From positions 1 through 64,000 of the forward strand of contig CAUYLG010005261.1 in NCBI GenBank assembly GCA_963573385.1: a stretch of 64,000 nucleotides of DNA. The letters run 5' to 3'. This DNA comes from Cacajao melanocephalus (taxonomy: Eukaryota > Chordata > Mammalia > Primates > Pitheciidae). This document shows, in pieces, positions 46,515 to 58,894 of this stretch (the first letter of the stretch is position 1; each line of letters begins with the position of its first letter). The position numbers were made by a program, and so were the translations under genes. The notes under the pieces were generated by a model that made no database searches, was not told the DNA's origin, and worked only from the letters and a program-made list of their open reading frames with translations.

Positions 46515-46680
46515 TGAAAGCATTCAAGTACACTAAGTGCTGTCCCTTGTTTTTCACTGGAGGAAGTTGAGACTTGGAAAAGTCTACAAACCAGATTGAG
46601 ACCATCAGTTTATCCAGTGGCAGTATTCAGATATGAAACCAGGTTTCTTGACTCTATTTTACTTGACATTCTTGGATCAC
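46515..46680 (-). repeat. MIR SINE
   Basis: 'cactggaggaagttgagac' and 'cagatatgaaaccaggttt' keep the reverse-complement MIR layout. Confidence 0.68.
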
Positions 46681-46914
46681 TTGTTTTAACTTCCTAGCAA
46701 TTCACAGTTTATTGTTGAATCATGTCCTCTCTGATACAAACAGTAGAATCCTATTTTTCTCATTCTCTTACTGGCCCACAGATCACCATCATATATAGAT
46801 TAATTTCAGAAATATGTTTCTAAAAGATTAGTCTTCAAATTTCCCCAACTTCCCACCAACTCCTTTTAGCTCCTCCTGAAGAGCCAGAATATTGTGAATT
46901 TTCAGAGCAGGGGT

Positions 46915-46980
46915 GAAAAAGAACTGGGTTTTGGTCCCAGTTCTACCATTTGTTAGTGATGACAGAAAGGTACTTAATAG
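46915..46980 (+). repeat. MIR SINE, left part
   Basis: 'tggtcccagttctaccatt' and a GACAGAAAGGTACTTAA stretch form the first half of a MIR. The second half resumes at 47443 after the MLT1 LTR. Confidence 0.75.
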
Positions 46981-47441
46981 TGATGGTAGGTTGCATTGGT
47001 GTCCTGCAAAGCTTCGCTGTCTTCCACTTCTTCCATGGGGCTGTATTTTTCCACCCCAGTGATGCTAGGTTTGGCCATGAATTTTACTTTATTTATGATA
47101 GGTTTATCAAGGGGAGTCTTTAACAAGAATGTTACCAACACAGGTTCCAATGTTAAACCTACTTGCCTAGTTTGATTTGGCCTTATGTTCTTTTGCCATC
47201 AGCAGTGAGAAAAGTAAGCTCTGGGGAGCTGCTACCCCTGTCATGAAAGACAGCTTAAGCAGACCTGAGCCGATTTGCAGCCTGGAGCCTGCCTAGCCAG
47301 CTGATCCCAGTTCAGCCCACAGAGTCAAAAGTCATCCTAGCCAATTCACAGACTTATGAGTGAGAAAAACTAATGTTCCTTGTAAATCATCAGGATTTGG
47401 GGTTGTTTGTTATGCAGCATTAACATAGCAGTGGCTGATAC
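46981..47441 (+). mobile_element. MLT1-type LTR inserted in a MIR
   Basis: Starts TGATGGTAGGTTGCATTGG and ends 'ggggttgtttgttatgcag', then CATTAACATAGCAGTGGCTGA. An older MLT1 subfamily by its tail. Flanked by the two halves of one MIR. Confidence 0.82.
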
Positions 47442-47442
47442 C

Positions 47443-47590
47443 ACTTTTCTGTGTCTCAAATTCCTAATCTGTATCATGAGCTAATATTTGTACTATACTC
47501 ATTCCATAATGTTTTGAAGATTCATGGAGATGATATATGCAACATGTTTAGGACATTACCTATCACATTGTAGAAAACAATATTATTCAT
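47443..47590 (+). repeat. MIR SINE, right part
   Basis: 'ttctgtgtctcaaattcct', 'atctgtatcatgagctaat' and 'gacattacctatcacattg' complete the MIR started at 46915. Confidence 0.75.
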
Positions 47591-47908
47591 TGTTATTTAT
47601 TACTGTTTAGTAAATCATGCCCTTCCCAGTACTAAACACATCATTAAAACATACTTATATCACCTGGATATAATAGAGCAAAACCTTCCAAAGAAGGAAC
47701 AGCACATGAAATATTATGATAAAGCTGAACTCATCACTATTGGTTACATTGTCCCAACTCCCCAAATCCTTGCTGGGTTAACGGACGACATGGGCCCCTT
47801 GGTGGTTAGTAGGTCTCTTCATTCTATAAAACACCTTAGATCTTCTACCTATGCCAGCTAAGGTAGATTAAGAAAGTGGCATTGAGCTCCTTTTCATATA
47901 CTTGTTAG

Positions 47909-48250
<342 letters not shown>

Positions 48251-48307
48251 CTCTTTGTCCATTTTTAAATTGTATTATTTGGTTTCCACTACTGAGTTAT
48301 AAGAGGT

Positions 48308-48654
48308 TGATATGTTTTGGCTGTGTCCTCACCCAAATCTCAACTTGAATTTTATCTCCTGGAATTCCCGAGTGTTGTGTGAGGGACCCAGGGAAAGGTA
48401 ATTAAATCATGGGGGCTGGTCTTTCCTGTGCTATTCTCATGACAGTGAAAAAGTCTCACAAGATCTGATGGGTTTATCAGAGGTTTCTACTTTTGCTGCT
48501 TTTTCATTTTTCTCTTGCTGTCACCATCATTTTCACCTCCTGCCATCATTCTGAGGCCTCCCCAGCCATGTAGAACTGTAAGTCCAATTAAACCTACTTT
48601 TTCTTTCAGGTCTTGGGTATGTCTTTATCAGCAGTGTGAACAGGGACTAATACA
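48308..48654 (+). mobile_element. THE1/MST-type MaLR LTR inserted in L1
   Basis: Starts TGATATGTTTTGGCTGTG, ends GGACTAATACA and contains 'cacaagatctgatgggttt'. The 5-bp TSD, with one mismatch, is GAGGT (48303-48307) and GAGTT (48655-48659). Confidence 0.94.
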
Positions 48655-49210
48655 GAGTTCTTGATAAATTTTAGATGTCAACCCATTATAAGATTTGTGG
48701 TTTGCAATTATTTTTTCCCAGGCCATAGGTCGTCTTTTCATTTTGTTGATTATTTCCTTTACTGTGAAGAAGCTTTTAAGTGTGATGTAGTCTTATTTAT
48801 TTATTTGTGTTTTGGTAGCTTCAAATTTTGATGTTATAGCCAAAAAACATAGCCAAGGCTACTACTGAGTACCTATTCCTCTATGTTCTCTTCTAGGAGG
48901 TTAATGGTTTCAGGTGTTACATTTGTTTTTTTTTTTGTTTTTTTTTTTTTCCCTTCATTTTGAGCTGGTTTTTGTGTATGGTGTAAGGATCCAATTTCAT
49001 TTTTTTTGCATGTAGAAATATAGTTTCCACTACATCATTTATTGAAGCAACTACTCTTTCCCCATGGTATCATTTTGGTGCCCCTGTCTAAAATTAGTTC
49101 ACTATATATATTTGAATTTATTTCTGGGCTCTGTATTCTATTCCACTGGTTTATGTTACTGTTTTTATGCCAATACCATACTGTTTTGATTACTATAGTT
49201 TTGTAGTATA

Positions 49211-50155
49211 ACTCAATATCACTAACATAAGGGAAATACAAATTAAAAGCACTATGAGATATCACCATACACCTCTAAGAATGACTATTATAAAAAAGAC
49301 AAGCAATAACAAATGTTGGTGATGGTGGGGAAAAAAGAGAACCTAGTAAACTGTTGGTGGGAATGTAGATTGGTACATTCCAATCTACATTTGGTATTAA
49401 ACATGATATTTCTACATGTAGACAGTAGAAAAAGTATTAAAGTTCCTAAAGAAATTATAAATCGAACTAACGTAGGATCCAGCAATCCCTCTTCTGGGTG
49501 TATACCCAAAGAGATGAAGTCATTACCTTGTAAAGACATCTGCACTCCCATTTTCATTGCAGCATTATTCACAATAGCCAGGATACAGAAATAACCTAAA
49601 TGCTCATTGATGGATGATTGGATAAAATGTGACACACACATACACACACACAAATATTTTTCAACCTTAAAAAAGGAGATCCTGCCATTTGCCATGCATG
49701 GATGAACCTGGAATACATTATGCTAAGTGAAATAAGCCAGAAACAGAAAGAAAAATATTGCATAATCTCAGTTCTATGTGGAATAGTAAAAAAACAGAGC
49801 TCAAATACACCCGGATAGAGAATGAAACCGTGGCTACCAGGGGTAAGGATGGGAGAGAGAAAATAGGGAGATATAGGTCAAAGGATACAAAACATCAGAC
49901 ATGTAGGTAGAACAGGTCTAGATATTTCATGTACAACATGAGGAGTAAAGTTAATAAAATTGCATCATGTTAGGAATTTTTGTTAGATAAGTTGATTTTA
50001 GCTGCTCTTGTCACACACACAAAGTAACTATGTGAGATGATAGACAGGTTAATCTGTTTCACTGTTGTAACCATTTTACTATCTCTATGTATCCTGCATC
50101 ATGTTGTAAACCTCAAATATAAATAATACAATTTAGGTTTTTTTTTTTTTTTTAA
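49211..50155 (+). mobile_element. L1M, direct 3' segment to A-rich end
   Basis: Starts ACTCAATATCACTAAC and continues through 'tggtgggaatgtagattgg', 'cttctgggtgtatacccaa' and 'cattatgctaagtgaaata' to the L1M 3' UTR, ending before the T-run at 50137-50152. The 135-codon minus-strand frame 49288-49695 is antisense to this L1 and is not a gene. Confidence 0.92.
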
Positions 50156-50159
50156 ATTG

Positions 50160-50535
50160 TAGTGTCAGTGACTAGAGCAGACACACTCAATGCCCAGCTG
50201 GTACCTCCTAGACTCACCTCTGAGTTTCACGTACATTAAAAGCTTTGTCCCTATGACACTTGGATATCTCTGCTTCTCAGCCTGAGGTCTTTCTCTGGTA
50301 CCAGGGAAGCTTGTTCAGAAGTGAGAAGAGCCTCTGGGGCAGTCCTCAAGCCTTGAGAGATGGGATTTAGTGAATTAGTACTTTAGCTTTCCTGTCCCTC
50401 TATGAGACATTTTGAAGAATATTAGATCCCATCAGGCTTGAACCTCAGTTTCCTACAATGGTAACCTGTTCATGGACATACCTGTATACAGAAAAAACAA
50501 ACTGTTTCTCCTTCTATACTCACACCACTTCCAAT
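50160..50535. other. Unassigned sequence
   Basis: No recognised repeat. May belong to the repeat block that follows. Confidence 0.35.
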
Positions 50536-50539
50536 ATTT

Positions 50540-51470
50540 TCCTTCTGACATCAGATGAGTGAGTTTTTCCTACACCAAGCAATTCTCTGACACCACTCTG
50601 CTGTCCTAAAATTTAACTAAATTTTGATACTCTCTACCAAGAGATGGCATCAAATTTCACAGGTTAAAGGCTCAGTCTCACAAGACTGCCCTTACTTACA
50701 GATGCCAATTGCAAGTAGTAGGTACTCAGATTGCCAACAACTCCTGTTGGACTTAGCTCAGATTGGAGGTTCCCACAACACCCTCCTTGGGTTTGAGAAT
50801 TTGCTTGTGCAGCTCACAAAACCCAGGAACTCAGTTTACCTAGTATGGCTGATTTGTTACAAAGGATGTTTTAAAGGATACAAATGAACAGTCAGATAAA
50901 GAGGCCTATGGGGTGAGGTTCAGAAGTGTCCTGCCCATAGGAGCTTCTGTCCCTGTGGAGTTGGAATACGCCACCCTCCTGACCCATAGATGTGCTCTTG
51001 TTCACCAACCCAGAAGTTTCCTGAACCCTTCAGTTCAGGGACTTTTGTGGAAGTTTTACCACATATAAGTGGCTGATCATTAATTCCATTTCCAGTCCTT
51101 TTTCCATCTTCTGGAGAATAGGGAGTGGGACTGAAAGGTCCAAGCTTCTAGTCATGGCTTGATCTTTCTGGTGACCAGCCTCTATCTGGGAATCTACCAA
51201 GAGTCACCTCATCAGAGCAAAAGATGTTCCTGTCATCCAGGAAATTCCAAGGGATTTAGGAGCGCTATATCAGCTGCTCCTATTACTCAGGAAATTTCAG
51301 TGGTCTTAGAAGCTCTGTATTGGGAACCAGAGTCAAAGACCAAATATTGGAAAAAAAAGATACTTCTAGCACCCCTATTTACAAGGGTTTTAGAAGCTAT
51401 ATGTCAGGACCTGGGGCAGAGGCCACTTTATGTATTTCTTATATTTCATAATACCCTTTACTGGTTTTTA
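50540..51470 (-). repeat. Long interspersed repeat block, family unassigned (LTR-like)
   Basis: Phrases such as 'tagctcagattggaggttc', 'ttcaccaacccagaagttt', 'gatctttctggtgaccagc' and 'gtcatccaggaaattccaa' belong to a high-copy primate/mammalian element, read here in reverse. I cannot give its name. The 141-codon plus-strand frame (51159-51584) lies in it and is not credible as a gene. Confidence 0.55.
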
Positions 51471-51474
51471 TCCC

Positions 51475-52340
51475 TTTTTTTGTCTTACTTTACCCACTCC
51501 CTTAGTTATACTTTCTTGAATGACATCCCAAATAAGCTGCTTAATTCAAGCCCCTTTCTCAGGACTTGTTTTGGGGAGTACTGATCTCAGAAAAGTGGCT
51601 TAACTCATCTTTCCCCCTTTTGTCCACCCTGCCTGCTAGTCTGACAGAAGGATGGTGGCAGACATCAACACATAAATTGAAAATCTGGTAATAAGTTTTA
51701 AGTACATTTTCATTAATTTCATAGGTAATGGAAGCCAGTGTTCTTATTTGAACAAGGTTATTGCCTTAGCAGAAGTGAGCTGTTTCACCCAAGGTTATGT
51801 ATCCTCTCCAGGGACAGTCTGCAACAAATGACTGGTTGATGTAGAAGTTTAAAGCTTTACCTCACTTGCCTCAATCTGGCATAAGTCTGAAGGGGATTTC
51901 CAGCTCCAGACCCCTCATAGGGTTGGAATCGCCTGAGGCTTCTGTTACAACTGCATCACAGTTCAACTTCTTCTGTCCGTTTCTGGTTCTCTTACTCCTT
52001 TCCAGCCGTCATCCCCAAGATCATTTCCTAATAGAGGCCCTGGGTAAATCTCTGCCTCACTTTCTGTGTCCAGGTGTTGCTAAAAATGGTCTTAGGAAGT
52101 AGATTCTGAAATGGGACTTTGTAGCTGGATCCTGCACTGTCCAGCTGGCCACAAGGACTCCATCATAAGTATTAAGTGGAGTGCTGATTGCTTCCTGGCT
52201 TGTTATTATGTTGTTAGCAGAATTGGTAGGAGCAGTGATGGGATACTAGTGGAAGGCTGGTGCAGCATTTCAGGGATTCAAAAGGTAGAGGTAAAATAGT
52301 CATTGTAGACCATGGAATCAGGTAACTATTGCTTTAAATT
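51475..52340. repeat. Repeat-like sequence, family unassigned
   Basis: 'ggcttctgttacaactgca' and TCACAGTTCAACTTCTTC are familiar from another old dispersed element. It may or may not belong with the preceding block. Confidence 0.4.
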
Positions 52341-52399
52341 GTTCCTGATTTAGTCAATGGAACAAAATGGAGATTTCAGAAATAGACTTATAGTTGGCT

Positions 52400-52688
<289 letters not shown>

Positions 52689-52734
52689 AGTTGGTTGTTT
52701 GTAAACAGAGGTGCCAAAGCAATTCAGTAGAAAA

Positions 52735-52911
52735 ATATTCTTAAGACAAGTGGCTCTCAAACAGCTGGAAACCCAGGTGTATAACCATATACCTTGACCT
52801 TGTCTCATGCCATACACAAAAACTGGTTCGATATGAACCTTAGACTTTAATATAGAATCTAAAACTGCTATGCTTTTAGAAGATAATATAGGACAGTAAC
52901 TTAAGGCAGAT
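52735..52911 (+). mobile_element. Old L1 ORF2 fragment, part 1
   Basis: 'accatataccttgaccttg' and 'ctatgcttttagaagataa' match L1 ORF2. Interrupted by the MaLR LTR. Confidence 0.78.
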
Positions 52912-53268
52912 ATCTTAGTCTATCTTGTGCTGCTATAACAGAATACCTGAGATTGGGCAACTTATAAAGAAAAGAGTTTTATTTCTCACATTTTGGAGGC
53001 TGGGAAGCCCAGATGAAGCCATTGACATCTGCTGTCGGTCAGGGCCTTTTTGGTGCATCCTCACATGACAGAAGGTAGAAGGCCAAGAAACGGGACAAAG
53101 TCTCTCCATCAAGCCCTTTGGGGAAAGGCGCCTAATCCTATTCATGACAGTGACGCTCTTGTGATTTGCTCACTGCCCAAAGGCCTCATTACCCAACACC
53201 GTTGCCTTGGGGACTGAATTGTATTATGAATTTTGGCAGAGACAAAAACATTCAAAGCACAACAATAA
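52912..53268 (-). mobile_element. MLT1/MST-type MaLR LTR inserted in L1
   Basis: 'cttagtctatcttgtgctg', 'gaatacctgagattgggca', 'tttggaggctgggaagccc' and the end GACAAAAACATTCAAAGCA are the reverse complement of a MaLR LTR. L1 resumes afterwards. Confidence 0.88.
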
Positions 53269-53269
53269 G

Positions 53270-54300
53270 CAAGGATTTCTTAAATAGGATAAACAGCAAT
53301 CATAATTTTTAAGAAAGAGAAATTATACTTTCTCAAAATTAAAAAACTTTTGCTTATTAAAAGACAACAGTAAGAAAATAATTAGGCAAGCTATAGGCTG
53401 TGATAAAATGTCATACATTTATGTTAAATAAAGGCCTTAAATTCAGAACATACAAAAAATAATTGCACTTAGTAATAAAAAATTTGAGAAAAGATTAGAA
53501 TAGCTTAGACACTGCACAAAGAAACATGGTGAATAAACACATAAAAACTCATTGACATCATTAGTCATCTGGGAAATGAAAATATAAATCACAATTGGAT
53601 AACCACTCCACACCCGTTAGAATGATTAAAATTGTAAAGACTATCAACCATAAATCTTGGCAAGGATTTAGAGCAACTGAAACCCATATACATTGCTAGG
53701 GGGGAGGGATGTAAAATGGTATAAGCACCTGGAATATAATCTGGCAGTTTCTTATAAAGTTAAACGTAACATCTATGACTCAGAAATCATACCGCTAGAT
53801 ATTTACCCAAGAAAAATGAAAGAATATGTCTAAAATGACTTGATTGAAATATCATGGCAGTTTTATTCACAATAGCCAAAAGCTGGAAACTCAAATGTCC
53901 ATTAACAGAAAACTAGCTAGGCCAATTTCAGTATATACTACTACTCAACCATAAAGAAGAATTAAATACCTATATATGCAGCAACATGGATGAATCTCAA
54001 AATCATTATGCTGAGGGAAAGAAGCAAGACATGTCAAACCACATTGTGTATGAAGATCTGGAACAGGCAAAACTAAGTTACTGTACAATGAAAAAGCTCT
54101 CAGTAGTAGTTTCTTCTAGATGTAGAAAGTTACCCGGTAAAGAGCACTTGGGGACTTCCACGAGTGATGGAAATATTGTATATATTGATATGGGTATGAT
54201 TATATGGATGTATTCACTTTTCAACTCATAAAACTATAACACTTAAAACCAGAGCATTTCAATATGTATAAATTACACTTCAATGAAAGAGTTAAAACAT
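53270..54300 (+). mobile_element. Old L1 ORF2 and 3' end, part 2
   Basis: 'aagcaaggatttcttaaat', 'cattagtcatctgggaaat', 'tcacaatagccaaaagctg', 'caacatggatgaatctcaa' and 'aattacacttcaatgaaag' run to the L1M 3' end. Diverged. The 81-codon frame at 53986 is an L1 remnant. Confidence 0.86.
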
Positions 54301-54304
54301 GTTA

Positions 54305-56670
54305 GTATACCAAGGACCTTTATGAAAAATTTGAATACAGACTTTCTTGAACTTGATTAACTTTCACATCTCTTTCTTTTAATTATTTGCTGAGGGAATG
54401 ATCATATTGGAGAGTGCCTTTATATGAGTAAATTGCTGTTAAAAATTTCAAATCTAGAAATCCATTCTGATAAAACAATTTAAAGTACAGATCAGTATAT
54501 ATATGTGTGTGTGTGTGTGTGTGTATATATATGTGTATATATATATATGCAAAGTCATTTATTAAAGTGTTGTAAGTTATGTTTATATTAAATGAAACAA
54601 AAAATGGTCAAAAATCATGGCACATTTATATAAAGAACTATTTCACAACTAAAATATTAAGTGTTATATAATGAAGAGATATTAATTTAAAAATTTAAAA
54701 TGTTGTATAATACAGAATATAGACTTGTACAGATAGCAAGATTTTATATATGTAAATAATATGTGAATGGGAAACCCTGGGCAAATATGCATCAGATTGT
54801 AATGACAATTTCTGGGATTATCTTATTCTTTTTAATTTTATCATATGTATTTTTACTTCTTTTATAATCTGAAATAAATCATAAGAGTTATAAAGTTTTA
54901 CACTAAAACAAAAATAAAACCTAATAAAAAGCCCTGAGTCTTTTTCTTTGCTCTTCTATAGCCACTCAACTTTGGACAAATCATCTATAGAAGCATGTGG
55001 GAAACCCACTAAGCTTTCTCAGAAATCAGCTGCTTAGTTGTTACAGAAAGAGGATACTGAATTAGATTTCTTTTTCCGTCATGATGAAACTTTTTCTTTT
55101 CTCCCCTCTGGCTTTTCCCCCCTCTCTTCTCTCCATCCTGCTCCAATTCTGCTAGTCTCTGAACCATGAAGAGCAGTGATGCTTTTTAGGAGATCCTAGC
55201 AAACACCGATATCACTAACATCCATGCCATTCTAGAAATACATTTAATTTGACTCCATTTCCTAGTCTGCAAACTTGTTTTAATCAAAATTGGAATCAGT
55301 GCGATAAGAAGTCAGGTACACCTCAGCCCCACTGTTTGGCATTTTGCTAAAATTAAGTGAGCTCAGTACCCTGTAAGAGATCTCTTTTGACAAGAAGGGT
55401 TTCTGTAAGCCTGTAAGGCACTGGCACAGTGATTACTGTAGAAAAACAATTTTTAACATCAAATTAGTTTGTGAAAACCAGTGCAGTGAATAATTGCATA
55501 TAAGAGGAGGTGAAAGAGAGTGAGGAAAGAAGAAGGAATGTCAAAAATATTTCCACAGGGTATTATTTTATTTATCCAAAAGCAAATCCAAAGGTTGCTA
55601 CAGGACAGTGCACATAAAACAGGTCTGCAAAGGGAATATCCTACAAAAAATGCTGCCTCGCCCGCTTCACTGGCAGTTGAGGTCACAGTAGAAATACATT
55701 CAATTCCATATAGTAATAGTGCTTTAATAACAGATGAAAATATGTTTTATGGTGTGTGTTGATAACTAAATGCTTATCCTATATATAGAAATTCAAATAA
55801 TTGGAATTTCTCATAGCCAGCATCCAGTTGAGACCACTGAAGAACACCTTGATATAGAAAGTTAAAGTCAATAGACTGTGTTTTGGTTATTTTTCAGAAG
55901 ATGTCTGCTGTATGTTTAATATACTATATTTGTATTATGGGCTCTGGTTCCTGTAAATCTGAGGTCTCTCTTTCTTGAATGAATGAGGAGATAAGCAATT
56001 GAATTTGAAAGATACTTTATGCAACAGAAAAGCAATTTTGTTCCTGGTTATCAGAGGGCAAGAAGTGAACTAGCAATTTAATGCTAAATATTTTTAACCC
56101 CTGGGAATCTGGTTTGCTTTGAGCAAATCCATCTCAGCTTATTGTGTTTCATATAACAGAGGAGTATTTTGTTACAAATTTAGTCAATTTTTTTTTTTTT
56201 ATTCTTACTGGGTTTGGATTTGATGTATGGTATATCTCAAATTTCCATTTTTAAAAGGGAAGAAGGAAGATTTCTATTTCTACCAGTGAAGACTCGTGAA
56301 GCATGGGATACTGTTTTGCTCTTACAAAGGTCAGTTCATGATGGACTAGTATTGGTTTTAACCATTATTCGTAATAGTCTCTGAAATGCTTGGTGCTTCC
56401 ATGGTAAAGTAAAAGAGGCTGCTGGCATTTTCCCATTACATTTCACAGTGAAAATCTCTGCCTGGCTCCATTTGTTCCCCCTAAATAACTTTTAAAAGAA
56501 TTATATGACTTAAAAATTATTTGGTTTAAGTTCTTTACTCCTGAATCTTTAAGAATAATAGTACTATAGTGATTATTTATGGATGTATCTGGTACTGTTT
56601 TTTATTCAATGTTTTTGAAAATTATAACATGCCGAAATGTGATGCTATTTGGGTTATCAGTTCATAGCAC
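54305..56670. other. Unassigned AT-rich sequence
   Basis: Apart from the TA/TG tract at 54498-54549, no repeat family, exon or RNA gene is recognised. Opposed frames at 55459-55762 (75 and 80 codons) have no domain. Confidence 0.5.
54498..54549. repeat. Compound (TA)n(TG)n(TA)n microsatellite
   Basis: A TG run of about ten units flanked on both sides by TA runs. Confidence 0.93.
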
Positions 56671-56673
56671 ACT

Positions 56674-57175
56674 TGTGGTGGCCAGACTCTAAGGTGGGTC
56701 CCAGTGATCTTCACCTTCTGATGCTGATGTCCTTGTGTAGTTCTTGTCCATAATACACTGGAGTTGGTCTTTGTGATAGATAAAATGTGGCAGAAGTGAG
56801 ATTCAATCCTGTAAGACATTTCCACTTCTGCCTTGATCTCTTGGATCACTTACCATGTCATGAGGATACTCATCCCTGTAGAAAGGTCTATGTGATAATG
56901 AACTTAGTGAGGCCTTCTGACAACAACCAGCACCAGTTTGACAGCTATTAGAATAAGATGTCTTAAAAACATATTCTCCAGCTGGGTTAAGCCTTCTAAT
57001 GACTGGCTAACATTATGACTATAATCTCATGAAAGACCCTGAACTGGACTATTAAGCTAAGCCATGATCCGATTCTTGACCCACAGAAACTTTAAAAGAC
57101 AATAAATCTATACAGCTTTCTAGGCCACTAAGTGTTGAAGTAATTTGCAGGCAACATCAAATAAAACTATACTGG
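56674..57175 (+). mobile_element. MLT1 (older subfamily) LTR
   Basis: Starts TGTGGTGGCCAGACTCTAA and ends with a GGCCACTAAGTGTTGAAGTAA-like tail and ACTATACTGG. It keeps the MLT1 order, with an AATCTATACAG-type end region. Diverged. Confidence 0.75.
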
Positions 57176-57179
57176 AAAG

Positions 57180-57655
57180 AACATCTAAAGCCCAAAGCCT
57201 TAATTCTCACTTGAACAGAATTTTATTAAATGATGCTGAAGATAAGAGTAACTTTGGGAGTTGGACATTGTGGCGTAACTTTTAAAAATCAGTTTCTGCA
57301 ATTAAATTTTTTTGTTACCAACAAATGTTGCTAAGGACAACTCCTCCATGGTTCTGCTGACATAAACCTGCATATTAGTTTATACAAGTATATTTGCCTC
57401 AGTATTTCATAACCATCAGAGTTTGATCTTGACTCCAGAGTCATTAGAGACAACTGTGTGTTGAACCGAATGTTAGACTCCGGACATGTGATTTCAAGAA
57501 AGAGGAACCAAAAATGGTGGACTTTTCCAGGAATTGTTATATAGGGAAGGCAGAATATGGTGAATAGTATCTATTTCCCAGATTGGACTCTCCCCACACT
57601 AACAAAAGCTTTTCCTGCCTCTCAACATTAGAATAAATTAAAAAACCTACAAGAG
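57180..57655. other. Unassigned sequence
   Basis: No recognised repeat or exon. Confidence 0.45.
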
Positions 57656-57657
57656 GC

Positions 57658-57658
<1 letters not shown>

Positions 57659-57697
<39 letters not shown>
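57659..57697. repeat. (AC)n microsatellite
   Basis: An uninterrupted run of about 19 AC units. Confidence 0.97.
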
Positions 57698-57699
<2 letters not shown>

Positions 57700-58545
57700 T
57701 TAAGTATATGTCACAATAGCGCAACGGAACACATATCTGTGGAGCCCTTGCTGTATGCAGTCCACTCTGCTGTGAATTTCACTTAATAGATGACACAGAA
57801 TCTGCTTCCTGGCACATACTGTTCCATGACCTTTAAGACTCTGACAAGCAATCCTGGAGATGGAAGCCATAAAATTCCTGCCTACCCTAAACTCTTTGTC
57901 ATTTAAAGTACTGGTAGATCCCTGAATTCTTCCCACTTAGGTCTGAGGCCATCTGTTTGGAGACTAGGTCTAAGATTGTATCAGCAGACCGGCCACAGAA
58001 TTTTGAGTATTTCTCGCTCTTGTTCACTTAGTCCTGTCTTCCTAGTATTCACTGTTGGCATGATCTTCTATCTCCTCTGATGCCTTCATTATTGGTTGAC
58101 CTACCTCCTCCTCAGTTTTCTATTCCTGGTTTAATTCATTGAAGTAAATTCTATTAATAAGACAGGGTTTCTACCTTTAAGAGGCTTATAATTAAGTAGA
58201 ATAACAAGTGTGACAGAGGAACACACAAAATGTTCATTTTGATTCCTGCTCCCCAGAGACATCAATTGTCCATGAATCAGCTCCACTTCCTGCTCCTCTG
58301 ATGTTGGGGCTTCTATTGTGAGGAGAGTTCTTGGTACGGGTCCCAGGACCTAACCACAGTTGGCCAGTCATAATCCATCAGACCCAGTTTGTTCAAAATG
58401 AATTGCTGAGGTGCTCATACCCAATTTCATGAGATTTGTAGTTCAAGGCAAGACCTGATAGGAAAAGTTGAAATAATAGGATGTTTTAATGCTCCAGTAA
58501 TAGAACAGATCTTATGAGACACAGAACATGATTTTTTAAATGTGA
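57700..58545. other. Unassigned sequence, possible L2 remnants
   Basis: 58140-58250 has a weak L2-antisense flavour ('agaggcttataattaagta'). The rest is unrecognised. Confidence 0.35.
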
Positions 58546-58549
58546 TACC

Positions 58550-58890
58550 ATGGACACGGATTGTCATAGTGTACAAAGGAAGATAAGATTCTTTGAGCTG
58601 GATCCCCAGGAAGGGCTCTTCAGAGGAAGTAGTATTTTGAGCTTGATCTTAAATGCCAAATAAGATTGAGATGGGCCAACTGGGGAGGAAATTGGAATTG
58701 CATAAACAAAAGGAGCACAGTGAATGCCTGAAGATGGTAGTGTGCAGGGTCTGGTTAGAGGAGCCTGAACTGAGTAGGGGGAGAGTTAGGGAGAGGCCTG
58801 CAAAACCATTTTGGGGCAGGTTGTGGTCATCAAACAAGATAATACATGCAAAATGGCCTTGTAAACTTCAAAGCATCCTAGAAATATGAG
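58550..58890 (-). repeat. L2 LINE ORF2 fragment
   Basis: 'gagcttgatcttaaatgcc', 'acaaaaggagcacagtgaa' and 'gcctgcaaaaccattttgg' follow L2 ORF2 in reverse. The 78- and 62-codon frames across it are L2 relics. Confidence 0.65.
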
Positions 58891-58894
58891 AAGT

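Noticed and set aside
49288..49695. 135-codon minus-strand open frame
   Set aside because: Antisense to the 3' part of an L1 ORF2 relic.
51159..51584. 141-codon plus-strand open frame
   Set aside because: It lies in sequence that reads as a dispersed repeat. No domain, no splice signals and no repeat-encoded protein recognised.
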